A stretch of 38,423 bases of DNA from Xanthobacteraceae bacterium (GTDB lineage Bacteria > Pseudomonadota > Alphaproteobacteria > Rhizobiales > Xanthobacteraceae). The translations under genes and the position numbers were made by a program. The DNA lies in the NCBI GenBank assembly GCA_030037895.1, contig JASHPW010000010.1:1-38423 (forward strand), given 5' to 3'. A model generated the notes under the pieces. The model was not told where the DNA came from. It ran no database searches and saw only the letters and a list, made by a program, of their open reading frames with translations. Shown in pieces: positions 19,910 through 29,205 of the stretch (position 1 is the stretch's first letter; the number at the start of each line of letters is the position of its first letter).

Positions 19910-21156
19910 TGACGGCGACGGTTCACATCGTCGGTGCCGGGCTCGCCGGCCTTTCCGCGGCGGTGCGGCTCGCCGCCGCCGGCAGGCGCGTCGTCGTGCA
20001 CGAGGCCACGGCGTTCGCCGGCGGCCGCTGCCGCTCCTATCACGACGCCGCAATCGGCATGACGATCGACAACGGCAATCACCTGCTGCTGTCGGGCAAT
20101 CACGCCGCGCTCGGCTATCTGCGCGGCATCGGCGCCGCGCATCGGCTGGTTGGTCCGCCGACCGCGGAGTTCTCCTTCATCGACCTTGCCAGCCGCGAGC
20201 GCTGGACGCTGCGGTTCAACGATGGTCGTTTGCCGTTCTGGATATTCGATCCGGGCCGGCGCGTGCCGGGAACGCGCGCGCGCGACTATCTGCCGTTGGC
20301 GCGGCTTCTTTGGGCGCCGCCGGGCAAGGCGGTTGGCGAGGTGATCGCCTGCGAGGGCCTGATCTACCGGCGGCTGGTCGAGCCGCTTATCCTCGCGGCG
20401 TTGAATATCGATCCGCCGCAAGGATCGGCGCGGCTTGCCGCGGCGGTCATCCGCGAGACGCTCGCCGCGGGTGGCCGCGCCTGCCGGCCGCTGATCGCGC
20501 GCGAGGGATTGGGCGCGACGCTGATCGAGCCCGCGCTTGCCATTCTTCGGCAGCGCGGCGCGACGGTGCATCTTCACCATCAGTTGCGCGCGCTGCGCTT
20601 TGCGGCCGAGTGCGTCGAGGCGCTCGATTTTGGCGGCGCCGCCGTCGTCGTTGCGGCCGATGATGCGGTCATCCTCGCGGTTCCGCCCTACGCCGCCGCG
20701 ACGCTGGTCGGCGGCCTCGATGTGCCGACCGAGTTTCGCGCCATCGTCAACGCGCATTTCCGCATCGACGCGCCCGCGGATGAGCCGCTGATCCTCGGCG
20801 TGCTCAACGGCACGGTGCAATGGATCTTCGCCTTTCCCGGTCGGCTCTCGGTTACGATCAGCGCCGGCGACCGGCTCCTCGACACGCCGCGCGAAGAGCT
20901 GGCGAGGGCGATCTGGAGCGAGGTCGCGAGCGTGACCGGACTGCCGGCGGCGCTGCCGCCGTGGCAGATCGTGCGCGAGCGGCGCGCAACCTTCGCCGCC
21001 ACGCCGGCGCAGGACGCTAGGCGCCCGGGCGCCCGAACCACGTGGCGCAATCTCGTCCTCGCCGGCGATTGGACAGATACCGCCTTGCCGGCTACGATCG
21101 AAGGCGCGATCCGATCCGGTAACCGCGCCGCCGACCTCATCGCCCATCAGCCATGA
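19909..21156 (+). CDS. hpnE: FAD-dependent hydroxysqualene dehydroxylase HpnE
   Basis: A 415-residue flavoprotein of the phytoene desaturase/amine oxidase group. The Rossmann dinucleotide motif GAGLAGLSAAVRLAAAG is at residues about 8-24, followed by HEATAFAGGRCRS; the C-terminal FAD contact is LAGDWTDTALPATIEGAIRS. It reduces hydroxysqualene to squalene, completing the HpnCDE route. The start could be a GTG one codon earlier; I take the ATG at 19909 because it overlaps the hpnD stop as TGATG. Confidence 0.92.
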   Translation: MTATVHIVGAGLAGLSAAVRLAAAGRRVVVHEATAFAGGRCRSYHDAAIGMTIDNGNHLLLSGNHAALGYLRGIGAAHRLVGPPTAEFSFIDLASRERWTLRFNDGRLPFWIFDPGRRVPGTRARDYLPLARLLWAPPGKAVGEVIACEGLIYRRLVEPLILAALNIDPPQGSARLAAAVIRETLAAGGRACRPLIAREGLGATLIEPALAILRQRGATVHLHHQLRALRFAAECVEALDFGGAAVVVAADDAVILAVPPYAAATLVGGLDVPTEFRAIVNAHFRIDAPADEPLILGVLNGTVQWIFAFPGRLSVTISAGDRLLDTPREELARAIWSEVASVTGLPAALPPWQIVRERRATFAATPAQDARRPGARTTWRNLVLAGDWTDTALPATIEGAIRSGNRAADLIAHQP

Positions 21157-23195
21157 GCGAAGACGTTCTCGACCAGCGCATCCAAACGACGAGGGAGGCG
21201 TTGCCGCTCCGCGGGTGCGCCGCCGACCATCGGCCGTTCGAGCCCGTCAGCGATGCCGCTCTCGATCAGGGCATCGAAGCGGCGACGCAAGCATTGCTGG
21301 CCCGCCAGCGGCCGGACGGCCATTGGGTGTTCGAGCTTGAGGCCGACGCCACCATTCCGGCCGAATATGTGTTGCTCCGACACTACCTCGGCGAGCCCGT
21401 CGATGCCGCGCTCGAGGCGAAGATCGCGGCCTATCTGCGCCGCATCCAGGGCGCGCACGGCGGCTGGCCGCTGTTCCGGGATGGTGATCTCGACGTGAGC
21501 GCGACCGTCAAAGCCTATTTCGCGCTCAAGATGATCGGCGATTCCATCGACGCCGATCACATGCGCCGCGCCCGCGAGGCGGTCCGCGGCCGTGGCGGGG
21601 CCGCGCGCGCCAACGTGTTCACGCGCATCATGCTTGCTTTGTTCGGCTTCATTCCCTGGCGGGCGGTGCCGGTAATGCCGGTCGAGATCATGTTGCTGCC
21701 GAGATGGTTTCCGTTCCATCTCGACAAGATCTCGTATTGGAGCCGCACCGTCATCGTTCCCTTGCTGGTGCTGATGGCGAAGAAGCCGCAGGCGCGCAAC
21801 TTGAAGGGCGTGCGCATCGACGAGCTTTTTATCGAGCCGCCGCAGAGCATCGGCCCGGCGCCCAAGGCGCCGCAGCAGAAAGCCTCCTGGTTCTGGTTCT
21901 TCCGCGGCGTCGATAACGTTTTGCGCGCCGCCGAGCCGTACTTTCCCAAGCGCACGCGGCAGCGCGCCGTTGATCGCGCCGTCGCCTGGGTGAGCGAGCG
22001 ATTGAACGGCGAGGACGGGCTCGGCGCGATCTTTCCCGCTATGGCGAACAGCGTGATGATGTTCGACGTGCTCGGCTATCCTGAAAATCATCCGCAGCGC
22101 GCCGTCGCCCGCAAATCGGTCGAGAAGCTGTTGGCGGTGCACGAGCACGACGCCTATTGCCAGCCTTGCGTCTCGCCGATCTGGGACACCGGGCTCGTCT
22201 GCCACGCGCTCCTCGAAGTCGGCGGCGAGCGCGCGGCCGCGGCGGTCAAGCGCGGCCTCGGCTGGCTCGTCCCGAAACAAATCCTCGACGTTCGCGGCGA
22301 CTGGATTGCGCGGCGGCCAGATCTCCGTCCCGGCGGCTGGGCCTTTCAATATGCCAATGCGCATTATCCCGACGTCGACGACACCGCCGTCGTGGCCATG
22401 GCCATGGATCGCCTGCAGGGTCTTTCGGGGCAGCAGGATTTCCAGCCCTCTCTCGCGCGCGCAAAAGAGTGGATTCTGGGAATGCAGAGCGAGAACGGCG
22501 CCTGGGGCGCCTTCGACGCCGACAATGAGTATTATTATCTCAACAACATTCCGTTCGCCGATCACGGGGCGCTGCTCGATCCGCCGACCGAAGACGTGAC
22601 CGCGCGCTGCCTGTCGATGCTCGCCCAGTTCGGCCATTTGCTCCGCCGCGAAGCCGGGAAGGACGATGAAGCGGTCAAGCGCGCCGTCGCCTATTTGCGC
22701 CGGACCCAACTCGCGGAAGGAAGCTGGTATGGCCGTTGGGGCATGAACTACGTCTACGGCACCTGGTCGGTGTTGTGCGCGCTCAACGCCGTCGGCTTCG
22801 ATCATGCCGCGCCGGAAATGCGCAAGGCGGCCGATTGGCTCGCCTCCATCCAGAACGAAGACGGCGGCTGGGGCGAGGATGGCTTAAGCTACAAGCTCGA
22901 TTATCGCGGCTACGAGCGCGCGCCGTCGACCGCGTCACAGACGGCCTGGGCGCTGCTCGGCCTCATGGCCGCCGGCGAGGTCGATCATCCCGCGGTGGCG
23001 CGCGGCATCAAATACCTGGCCGACACGCAAGGGCCCGACGGCTTCTGGAACGAGCCGCGCTACACCGCCACGGGCTTCCCGCGCGTGTTCTATCTGCGCT
23101 ACCACGGCTATGCGAAATTCTTCCCGCTGTGGGCGCTGGCGCGCTACCGCAATCTCAAGAGCGGCAACGCGCGCGCGGTGGCGTATGGGATGTGA
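21153..23195 (+). CDS. shc: Squalene-hopene cyclase
   Basis: A 680-residue cyclase, full length for the family. The proton-donating DXDD motif is D407-V-D-D410 (PDVDDTAVV). Several QW repeats are visible: RPDGHWVFE, GAHGGWPLF, ENGAWGAFD, EGSWYGRWG, EDGGWGEDG and GPDGFWNEP. The Glu/aromatic-rich GAFDADNEYYYLN stretch belongs to the catalytic cavity. It cyclises squalene to hopene/diplopterol at the inner membrane. The ATG overlaps the hpnE stop (ATGA), and it is the last gene of the operon. hpnG, often next in rhizobial clusters, does not follow. Confidence 0.97.
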   Translation: MSEDVLDQRIQTTREALPLRGCAADHRPFEPVSDAALDQGIEAATQALLARQRPDGHWVFELEADATIPAEYVLLRHYLGEPVDAALEAKIAAYLRRIQGAHGGWPLFRDGDLDVSATVKAYFALKMIGDSIDADHMRRAREAVRGRGGAARANVFTRIMLALFGFIPWRAVPVMPVEIMLLPRWFPFHLDKISYWSRTVIVPLLVLMAKKPQARNLKGVRIDELFIEPPQSIGPAPKAPQQKASWFWFFRGVDNVLRAAEPYFPKRTRQRAVDRAVAWVSERLNGEDGLGAIFPAMANSVMMFDVLGYPENHPQRAVARKSVEKLLAVHEHDAYCQPCVSPIWDTGLVCHALLEVGGERAAAAVKRGLGWLVPKQILDVRGDWIARRPDLRPGGWAFQYANAHYPDVDDTAVVAMAMDRLQGLSGQQDFQPSLARAKEWILGMQSENGAWGAFDADNEYYYLNNIPFADHGALLDPPTEDVTARCLSMLAQFGHLLRREAGKDDEAVKRAVAYLRRTQLAEGSWYGRWGMNYVYGTWSVLCALNAVGFDHAAPEMRKAADWLASIQNEDGGWGEDGLSYKLDYRGYERAPSTASQTAWALLGLMAAGEVDHPAVARGIKYLADTQGPDGFWNEPRYTATGFPRVFYLRYHGYAKFFPLWALARYRNLKSGNARAVAYGM

Positions 23196-23219
23196 TTCTC
23201 ATTCCGGGGCGCAGGCGTC

Positions 23220-23262
23220 GTCGCTTCCGTGGCGGTCGCTTCATAGCCGCCATGCGCCGTGC
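23220..23262 (-). repeat. 43-bp relic of the hpnH coding sequence
   Basis: By hand alignment this segment matches 23981-24023 inside hpnH at 38 of 43 bases, in the same orientation. On the minus strand it still reads AHGGYEATATEA where hpnH has AHCGYEATATEA. It has no start, and similarity ends on both sides. It lies between shc and the toxin-antitoxin-like pair and looks like what is left of a second hpnH copy or of a duplication made when that pair arrived. Confidence 0.6.
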
Positions 23263-23268
23263 TCCGCG

Positions 23269-23475
23269 TCACCCGACGGTCGGCATCTCAAAACTGAATT
23301 GCTTGAGAACCTCCGGATTATTGGTGCGCTTTGATGCATCAAGAATTTCGATGCCAACAATGCGACCTTCGTCATCGTAGTCCACCACGATGCCGTCGAC
23401 GACCTCCTCGCTATCCTTGATGGGGCGATCGGTCAGATCGAGGTAAATCGCGTCTGCTCCGTGATCCACTCTCAT
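23269..23475 (-). CDS. DUF2283 family protein, probable antitoxin
   Basis: A 68-residue acidic protein. It has the DUF2283 pattern DAIYLDL ... VDGIVVDYDDEGRIVGIEILDAS. Small DUF2283 proteins are usually found beside a DUF4258 partner and are regarded as antitoxins of a RelE-like pair, mainly on genomic association. I chose the ATG at 23475 because it overlaps the DUF4258 stop (ATGA); an ATG two codons upstream is the alternative. It is cotranscribed with, and downstream of, the DUF4258 gene. Confidence 0.75.
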   Translation of the reverse strand: MRVDHGADAIYLDLTDRPIKDSEEVVDGIVVDYDDEGRIVGIEILDASKRTNNPEVLKQFSFEMPTVG

Positions 23476-23702
23476 GCGCATGGCTTGGTCCTGTCGAAAT
23501 AAGCAGTAATAACGTATCCGGCGTCGTGTCGCGCGGTCACAACGCGCAGCATAACATGCCGCCCCGGAATACACCTCAAGAATGATCGCCGGCCGCCCTT
23601 CGTTTCCGTTTCATCAGGTTTGAGGATTGTTTCCTCAACCCACACTTCGGCAATACCACGACGTTGGATCTGAAACTCGGCGTGCTCATCGTAGCGGATC
23701 AT
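23472..23702 (-). CDS. DUF4258 family protein, probable toxin partner
   Basis: A 76-residue protein with the DUF4258 layout: HAEFQIQRRGI near the N-terminus, then LKPDE, and a C-terminal strand pair (HVMLRVVTARHDAGYVITAYF). DUF4258 resembles RelE/ParE-like folds, and DUF4258-DUF2283 pairs are treated as putative type II toxin-antitoxin systems; toxicity here is inference. It starts 55 bp after the hpnH stop on the same strand with no clear promoter, so it may be read from the ispH-hpnH transcript. Confidence 0.72.
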   Translation of the reverse strand: MIRYDEHAEFQIQRRGIAEVWVEETILKPDETETKGGRRSFLRCIPGRHVMLRVVTARHDAGYVITAYFDRTKPCA

Positions 23703-23757
23703 CGAAGCGCCGGTTAAGATGGCGATTTGGCGACGAACTAATCTGATCGCGCGCCGC

Positions 23758-24933
23758 TTATGCCGCGCTCGCCGCGGTCTTGGCCGCCGCCTTCGCGGCT
23801 TCCTTCGCCGCCTTCTCCCGGGCCTCGTTGGCGCGCATCTGCGACAGCGTCAGTTGCACGTTGCTGTCGAAGACGTACTGCGCCGGCCGTTGCTTGCTCA
23901 TGTCGATTTCCGGCGCCATCGGCCCTTCGGTCTTGACGCCGCGCCAGGCGATCTTAAGCGCTTCCAGCGGATGCTGCATGATCGCTTCCGTAGCGGTCGC
24001 CTCATAGCCGCAATGCGCCATGCAGTTCGCGCATTTTTCGTAACGGCCGGTGCCGTAGGCGTCCCAGTCGGTCGTCGCCATCAATTCGGCAAAGGTCTTG
24101 GCGTAGCCTTCGCCGAGCAGGTAGCACGGCTTCTGCCAGCCGAAGATGTTGCGCGTCGGCATGCCCCACGGCGTGCAGTGGAATTCCTGGTTGCCGGCAA
24201 GGAAGTCGAGGAACATGCCGGACTGGGTGATGTTCCAGTTCTTGCCCTTGCCCAGCGCAAAGATTTCTCGGAACAACTCCTTGGTCTTGCGGCGATTGAG
24301 GAAGTGCTGCTGGTCGGGCGCCCGCTCATAGGCGTAGCCGGGCGAGATCGAGACGCCGACGCCAAGCTCTCCGGCGAGGTCGAGGAACTTGGCGATATCT
24401 CCCGCCGGGTGGCCGTCATAGATCGTGCAATTGACGTTGACCGTAAAGCCCTTGGCCTTCGCCGCCTTGATCGCGGATACCGCCTTTTCGAAGCCGCCCT
24501 CCATGCACACCGATTTGTCGTGATGTTCCTTGAGCCCGTCGAGATGCACGGAGAAGAACAAATAGGGCGAGGGCTCGAACAGGTGCAGCTTCTTCTCCAG
24601 GAGCAGCGCGTTGGTGCACAGCGAGACGAATTTCTTGCGCTTAACGATGCCTTTGACGATTTCGCCGATCTCCTTGTGGATCAGCGGTTCGCCGCCCGGG
24701 ATGGCGACCATCGGCGCGCCGCACTCGTCGACCGCGTCCAGGCATTCCTGTACCGAAAGGCGCTTGTTCAGGATCGCGTCGGGATAATCGATCTTGCCGC
24801 AACCGAAGCAGGTGAGATTGCAGCGGAACAGCGGTTCCAGCATGAGCACGAGCGGATAGCGCTTGCGGCCCTTGAGACGCTGCTTCAGCACGTAGCTGCC
24901 GACGACGACCTTCTGCCGCAGAGATACACTCAC
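23758..24933 (-). CDS. hpnH: Adenosyl-hopene transferase HpnH (radical SAM)
   Basis: A 391-residue radical SAM enzyme. The [4Fe-4S] motif is C38-x3-C42-x2-C45 in FRCNLTCFGCGK, and the SAM-binding GGEP follows in AIPGGEPLIHKE. A SPASM-like Cys cluster is seen in YEKCANCMAHCGYEAT. It adds the adenosyl group to hopene, the first committed step to C35 hopanoids. The C-terminal 25 residues are Lys/Ala-rich and probably disordered. The start is GTG (24933), with AAGGA 6 bases before it. It lies 58 bp downstream of ispH on the same strand. Confidence 0.94.
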   Translation of the reverse strand: MSVSLRQKVVVGSYVLKQRLKGRKRYPLVLMLEPLFRCNLTCFGCGKIDYPDAILNKRLSVQECLDAVDECGAPMVAIPGGEPLIHKEIGEIVKGIVKRKKFVSLCTNALLLEKKLHLFEPSPYLFFSVHLDGLKEHHDKSVCMEGGFEKAVSAIKAAKAKGFTVNVNCTIYDGHPAGDIAKFLDLAGELGVGVSISPGYAYERAPDQQHFLNRRKTKELFREIFALGKGKNWNITQSGMFLDFLAGNQEFHCTPWGMPTRNIFGWQKPCYLLGEGYAKTFAELMATTDWDAYGTGRYEKCANCMAHCGYEATATEAIMQHPLEALKIAWRGVKTEGPMAPEIDMSKQRPAQYVFDSNVQLTLSQMRANEAREKAAKEAAKAAAKTAASAA

Positions 24934-24991
24934 GATCTTGTCCTTCTTTAGGTTGCTCTTGCCGCGGAACCGCGTTGAAAAAACCTTGAAA

Positions 24992-25948
24992 CTAGACCTT
25001 TGCCGCCGCCCGGCCGGCCGTTATGCCGTCGGTCAATTCGGGCGGCAAGCGGAACTCGATGGTTTCCTGCCGGCCGGTCAACTCGCTGACCTCGACCGGG
25101 CCCAACCGGCGCAGCGCGTCGATGACGTCCTCGACCAGGACTTCGGGGGCCGAGGCGCCCGCGGTGATGCCGACGGTCTGCGCGCCGTTGAACCACTCCG
25201 GCTGGAGTTCGCTGCCGTCGGCGATCAGGTAACAGGGCGTGCCCGCCTCATGGCCGATCTCGCGCAGGCGGTTGGAATTGGAACTGTTCTTGGCGCCGAC
25301 CACGAGGATGACGTCGACGAGCTTGCTGAGTTCGCGAACCGCCGTCTGCCGGTTCTGCGTGGCGTAACAGATGTCGCGCGTCTCCGGCCCCACGATATCG
25401 GTAAATCGACGGTGCAGCGCGGCGATGATGTCGCGGGTGTCGTCGACGCTGAGCGTTGTCTGCGTGACGTAGGCGACCGGCGTGTCGGGCGGGATGCCGA
25501 GGCACTCGACATCGTTCTCGGTCTGCACCAGCGTCACCGGTTCGGAGATCTGGCCCATCGTGCCCTCGACCTCCGGATGGCCGGCATGGCCGATGAGAAT
25601 GAGCCTGCGCCCCTGCGCGACGTAGCGCTTGCCCTGATTATGCACCTTGGTGACCAGGGGGCAGGTTGCATTCAGGACCGGAAGTTCGCGCGCCGCCGCC
25701 TCCTCCTCGACGCTCTTGGCCACGCCGTGCGCGCTGAAGATGGTGACCGCGTTGGGTGGAACCTCGGAAAGATCCTCGACGAAATGCGCGCCCTTGGCCT
25801 TCAAACTCTCCACCACGTGCTTGTTGTGCACGATCTCGTGGCGCACGTAGACCGGCGGGCCGTACTTTTGCAGGGCGTGCTCGACGATCTCGATGGCACG
25901 GACGACCCCGGCGCAAAAACCGCGAGGCTGGGCGAGTATCACCTTCAT
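24992..25948 (-). CDS. ispH: 4-hydroxy-3-methylbut-2-enyl diphosphate reductase
   Basis: A 318-residue iron-sulphur enzyme, the last step of the MEP isoprenoid pathway (HMBPP to IPP and DMAPP). The three cluster Cys are visible in [19 protein letters not shown] and [10 protein letters not shown]. Substrate-binding motifs present are [12 protein letters not shown] and [10 protein letters not shown], together with the conserved [12 protein letters not shown]. The ATG at 25948 has GGAGG 6 bases upstream; the 49-codon extension upstream lacks family similarity. It is the first gene of the ispH-hpnH unit, linking precursor supply to hopanoid side-chain synthesis. Confidence 0.95.
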   Translation of the reverse strand: MKVILAQPRGFCAGVVRAIEIVEHALQKYGPPVYVRHEIVHNKHVVESLKAKGAHFVEDLSEVPPNAVTIFSAHGVAKSVEEEAAARELPVLNATCPLVTKVHNQGKRYVAQGRRLILIGHAGHPEVEGTMGQISEPVTLVQTENDVECLGIPPDTPVAYVTQTTLSVDDTRDIIAALHRRFTDIVGPETRDICYATQNRQTAVRELSKLVDVILVVGAKNSSNSNRLREIGHEAGTPCYLIADGSELQPEWFNGAQTVGITAGASAPEVLVEDVIDALRRLGPVEVSELTGRQETIEFRLPPELTDGITAGRAAAKV

Positions 25949-26471
25949 CAATAACCTCCGCGCCGCTCCGGACTGCGGCGTTGCGCCGCAAGAGCCCGGG
26001 CGACGGCCCGCATGCTCCACGGTCCAATACTTTGGCGACCACGCCAAGACAATCAAGTCAGCCGCGGCGCCGTGACAATCACGCCCGGTTTTCATGCCAC
26101 CGGGCAGCCAATCATGGCTATTCCCTGCACCATTGAGCCGAAACGTCCCTTTGTCCAGGGCGCTTTGCCCCGAAGCGCGGGAGCCGGGAAGGCACGATCA
26201 GGCCGCCCGCGCTTGGTTCGCGCGGCTCCATTAGGAAAATATCCATGATTTCACTTTTGCGGCATTTCAGGGCATCTAGGACCCCGGCGGTCACCCGGAG
26301 GCTCCATGAACGCGTTGCTTTCGGATGCGTTTCATTCCTGTTCCGGAAGAGCAAGCCTCGGCGGACCGTCTCGACGGACCCATGCCGCGTACTGGCTATA
26401 GACCACGTGCACCCGCCTCCATTTTGCCGTTCTCTTAACGCCTCAAACGCCGGCTTGTTGCCTGACATCCG
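25949..26471. other. 523-bp divergent intergenic region between ispH and hpnN
   Basis: It contains the control regions of ispH-hpnH (leftward) and hpnN (rightward). The only long frame, 26245-26475 (+), has no recognisable motif and no ribosome site and overlaps the hpnN start. I searched by eye for a GGAAC-N16/17-CGTT box of the alphaproteobacterial general stress sigma factor and did not find one. No convincing sigma-70 promoter or riboswitch was recognised. Confidence 0.4.
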
Positions 26472-29072
26472 ATGAAGACAATCACCGCTTTCGTCGTCCG
26501 CGCGATTCGCTTTTGCACGCATTACGCCTGGTGGGTCATCGCCGGAGCGATCGTCCTTGCGATCGTTTCGGGGGCATATGCCGCCACGCATTTTACCATG
26601 ACGACCGACATCAACGAGCTCATCTCCACCGACATGCCGTGGCGAAAGCGGGAACTGACGTTCGAAAAAGCCTTTCCGCAATTCCAAACAATCGTTGCGG
26701 TGATCGATGCGCCGACCCCCGAGCTTGTCGACGAAGCCACCGCCGCCCTGGTGGGCCGGCTGTCGCAGCACAAGCAGCTTTTTCGCTCCATCGAGGAACC
26801 GCAAGGCGGCGCCTTTTTCGCCCGTAACGGCCTTTTGTTCGAGCCGGCCGAGCAGCTCGCCTCGCAACTGAAGAGGCTCGGCCAAGCGCAGCGGCTGCTG
26901 CAGGCCTTGGCGTCCGATCCGAGCCTCGGCGGCGTGATCCGCGCGTTGCAGTACGGGCTCATCGGCGTGCAGGGCGGACAACTCACGCTCGACGACATGA
27001 ATTGGGCGATGACGCTGGCGGCCAATACGCTCGACCGGGTGAACGCAAATCAGCCCGCGAGCTTTTCCTGGCGCGTGCTGGCCCAGGGCCATGAACCGAA
27101 ACCGAGCGGCCTGTTGCGGTTCCTGCGCATCCGGGCCGTGCTTGACTTTTCCGAGCTCGAGCCCGGGCTGAAGGCGAGCAACGCCATCCGCGCGGCTGCC
27201 GTCGATCTCAACCTCGCATCCCACTATCAGGCGCGCGTGCGGCTGACCGGCCCGGTGCCCATGGCGGACGACGAATTCGCCACGATCAAGGACCATGCGG
27301 CAATCAACGCCGTGGTGACCATTGCCGTCGTGCTCTTCATCCTCTGGCTCGCTTTGCGCTGGTTCCGGATCATCTTCGCCGTGTTCGTCAGCCTCATCGT
27401 CGGCCTTTCCATTACCGCCGCGCTCGGCATGATGATGGTCGGCGCGCTCAACCTGATATCGATCTATTTCGCCGTGTTGTTTGTCGGCCTCGGGGTCGAT
27501 TTCGGACTCCAGTTCAGCGTCCGCTACCGGGCCGAGCGGCATGAAGTCGACGGTTTGCACGAAGCACTGCTGCATGCCGGCCTGCGCGCCGGCGCCCCGC
27601 TGACGCTCGCCGCGCTCGCCACCGCCGCCGGCTTCCTGTCGTTCCTGCCGACGGCGTATCGGGGATTGTCCGAGCTTGGATTGATCGCCGGCATCGGCAT
27701 GCTGATCGCGTTTTCCACCAGCATCACCCTGCTGCCGGCGCTGCTGAGCAAGCTCAAACCGCGCAGCGAGCCCCATCCGCTCGGCTATAGGGCGCTGGCG
27801 CCGGTCGACCGTTTCCTTGAGCGTCACCGCATGCCGATCCTTATCGGAACCGCGCTGGTCGTCGCCGGTGCATCGCCGCTGCTGCACTGGCTCCGGTTCG
27901 ATTTCAATCCGATCAACCTGCGCAGTCCGAAGGTCGAATCGGTCGCGACCTATCTCCAGCTCGAAAAAGATCCGGAGAGCGGCGCCAACGATATCCAGGC
28001 GCTGGAACCTTCGCTGCAGGCAGCCGACGCGGCTGCCGTCAAGCTCAGGGCGTTGCCGCAAGTGGCGCGCGTGGTGACGCTGTCGACGTTCATTCCCAAT
28101 GATCAGGATAAAAAACTGCCGCTCATCCAAGCGGCGGCCAAGACGCTTGATGCCGCGCTCTATCCGCGCGCCATCAACCCGCCGGAGACGGATGCGCAAG
28201 ACGTCGGCATGCTCAATTCCACCATCGAGGCGCTCAACCGGTTGGCCGGCAACGCCGCGAGCCCCGGCGCGGTGACGGCAAGGCGCCTCGCCGCCGCCAT
28301 GACCACGCTCGCCAAGGCCGATCGGGCCGCGCGCCAACGCGCCGCGACCGCGTTCGTCCAGCCGTTGCGCACCGCCCTCAACGATCTGCGCAATCTGCTC
28401 AAGGCGCAGAAAATCACCCGCGACGACCTTCCGCCCGAACTCGTGAACCAATGGCTGACGCCGGACGGGAAGGCGCGCCTGACCATCGCGCCCAGGGGTA
28501 ATTCGAACGACAATGCCACGGTGCAGGCGTTCGCGCAGGCCGTGCTGGCGGTAAACCCCAATGCGACCGAGGGGCCGATTTCAATCCTGCAAGCGCGCCG
28601 GACGGTCGTCATCGCCTTCATCGAGGCGGGCGCCTGCGCGCTGTTTTCGATCTCCGTTATCTTATGGATCACGTTGCGGCGGCTGGGCGATGTGCTGCTG
28701 ACGCTGATCCCGCTGCTGGTAGCCGGTCTGGTCACGCTGGAGATTTGCGTGCTGATCGACCTGCCGCTCAATTTTGCCAACATCATCGCGCTGCCGCTGC
28801 TCCTGGGCGTCGGCGTCGCATTCAAGATTTACTACATCATGGCCTGGCGCGAGGGGCAGACCAACTTGCTGCAATCGGTGCTTACCCGGGCCGTCACCTT
28901 CAGCGCCTGTACGACGGCGACCGCCTTTGGCAGCCTGTATTTTTCCAGCCATCCCGGGACCTCGAGCATGGGCAAGCTGCTCGCCATCTCGCTGTTGACG
29001 ACCATGGCGGCGGCGGCGCTGTTCCAGCCGATCCTGATGGGCAAGCCGCGCGCGGCGGAGGGGCAGTCGTGA
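26472..29072 (+). CDS. hpnN: Hopanoid transporter HpnN (RND family)
   Basis: An 866-residue inner-membrane RND/MMPL protein. It has one N-terminal membrane segment (about residues 18-38), a periplasmic domain to about 270, a block of about five segments (about 275-440) with the RND-type GLGVDFGLQFSVRYR, a second periplasmic domain (about 480-705) rich in Ala/Gln helices, and a final block of segments ending near residue 855. HpnN moves hopanoids to the outer membrane in Rhodopseudomonas. An antisense frame of 777 codons covers its 5' two-thirds and is an artefact of codon composition. Confidence 0.92.
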   Translation: MKTITAFVVRAIRFCTHYAWWVIAGAIVLAIVSGAYAATHFTMTTDINELISTDMPWRKRELTFEKAFPQFQTIVAVIDAPTPELVDEATAALVGRLSQHKQLFRSIEEPQGGAFFARNGLLFEPAEQLASQLKRLGQAQRLLQALASDPSLGGVIRALQYGLIGVQGGQLTLDDMNWAMTLAANTLDRVNANQPASFSWRVLAQGHEPKPSGLLRFLRIRAVLDFSELEPGLKASNAIRAAAVDLNLASHYQARVRLTGPVPMADDEFATIKDHAAINAVVTIAVVLFILWLALRWFRIIFAVFVSLIVGLSITAALGMMMVGALNLISIYFAVLFVGLGVDFGLQFSVRYRAERHEVDGLHEALLHAGLRAGAPLTLAALATAAGFLSFLPTAYRGLSELGLIAGIGMLIAFSTSITLLPALLSKLKPRSEPHPLGYRALAPVDRFLERHRMPILIGTALVVAGASPLLHWLRFDFNPINLRSPKVESVATYLQLEKDPESGANDIQALEPSLQAADAAAVKLRALPQVARVVTLSTFIPNDQDKKLPLIQAAAKTLDAALYPRAINPPETDAQDVGMLNSTIEALNRLAGNAASPGAVTARRLAAAMTTLAKADRAARQRAATAFVQPLRTALNDLRNLLKAQKITRDDLPPELVNQWLTPDGKARLTIAPRGNSNDNATVQAFAQAVLAVNPNATEGPISILQARRTVVIAFIEAGACALFSISVILWITLRRLGDVLLTLIPLLVAGLVTLEICVLIDLPLNFANIIALPLLLGVGVAFKIYYIMAWREGQTNLLQSVLTRAVTFSACTTATAFGSLYFSSHPGTSSMGKLLAISLLTTMAAAALFQPILMGKPRAAEGQS

Positions 29073-29164
29073 CGACGGTGAGCACCCTGACTGGCGGCGA
29101 GCGACAGGAGCATTGCGATGCTCGTCGGGCGCCGGGCGCGTCATGTTCTGATTTCAGTGCCGCC

Positions 29165-29193
29165 TTGACCCCGGCGGCACCGCAACGCTAAAT
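29165..29193 (+). promoter_or_regulatory. Sigma-70 promoter of tRNA-Val
   Basis: TTGACC (29165-29170) and CTAAAT (29188-29193) are 17 bp apart, with the tRNA starting 12 bp after the -10 box. Confidence 0.65.
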
Positions 29194-29205
29194 CGAAGGC
29201 CAAGC

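Noticed and set aside
26245..26475. A 76-codon plus-strand frame in the ispH-hpnN gap
   Set aside because: No ribosome site or motif and it overlaps the hpnN start in another frame.
26118..28451. A 777-codon minus-strand frame opposite hpnN
   Set aside because: It is antisense to a well-supported RND transporter, has Arg/Gln/His-rich shadow composition and no recognised domain.
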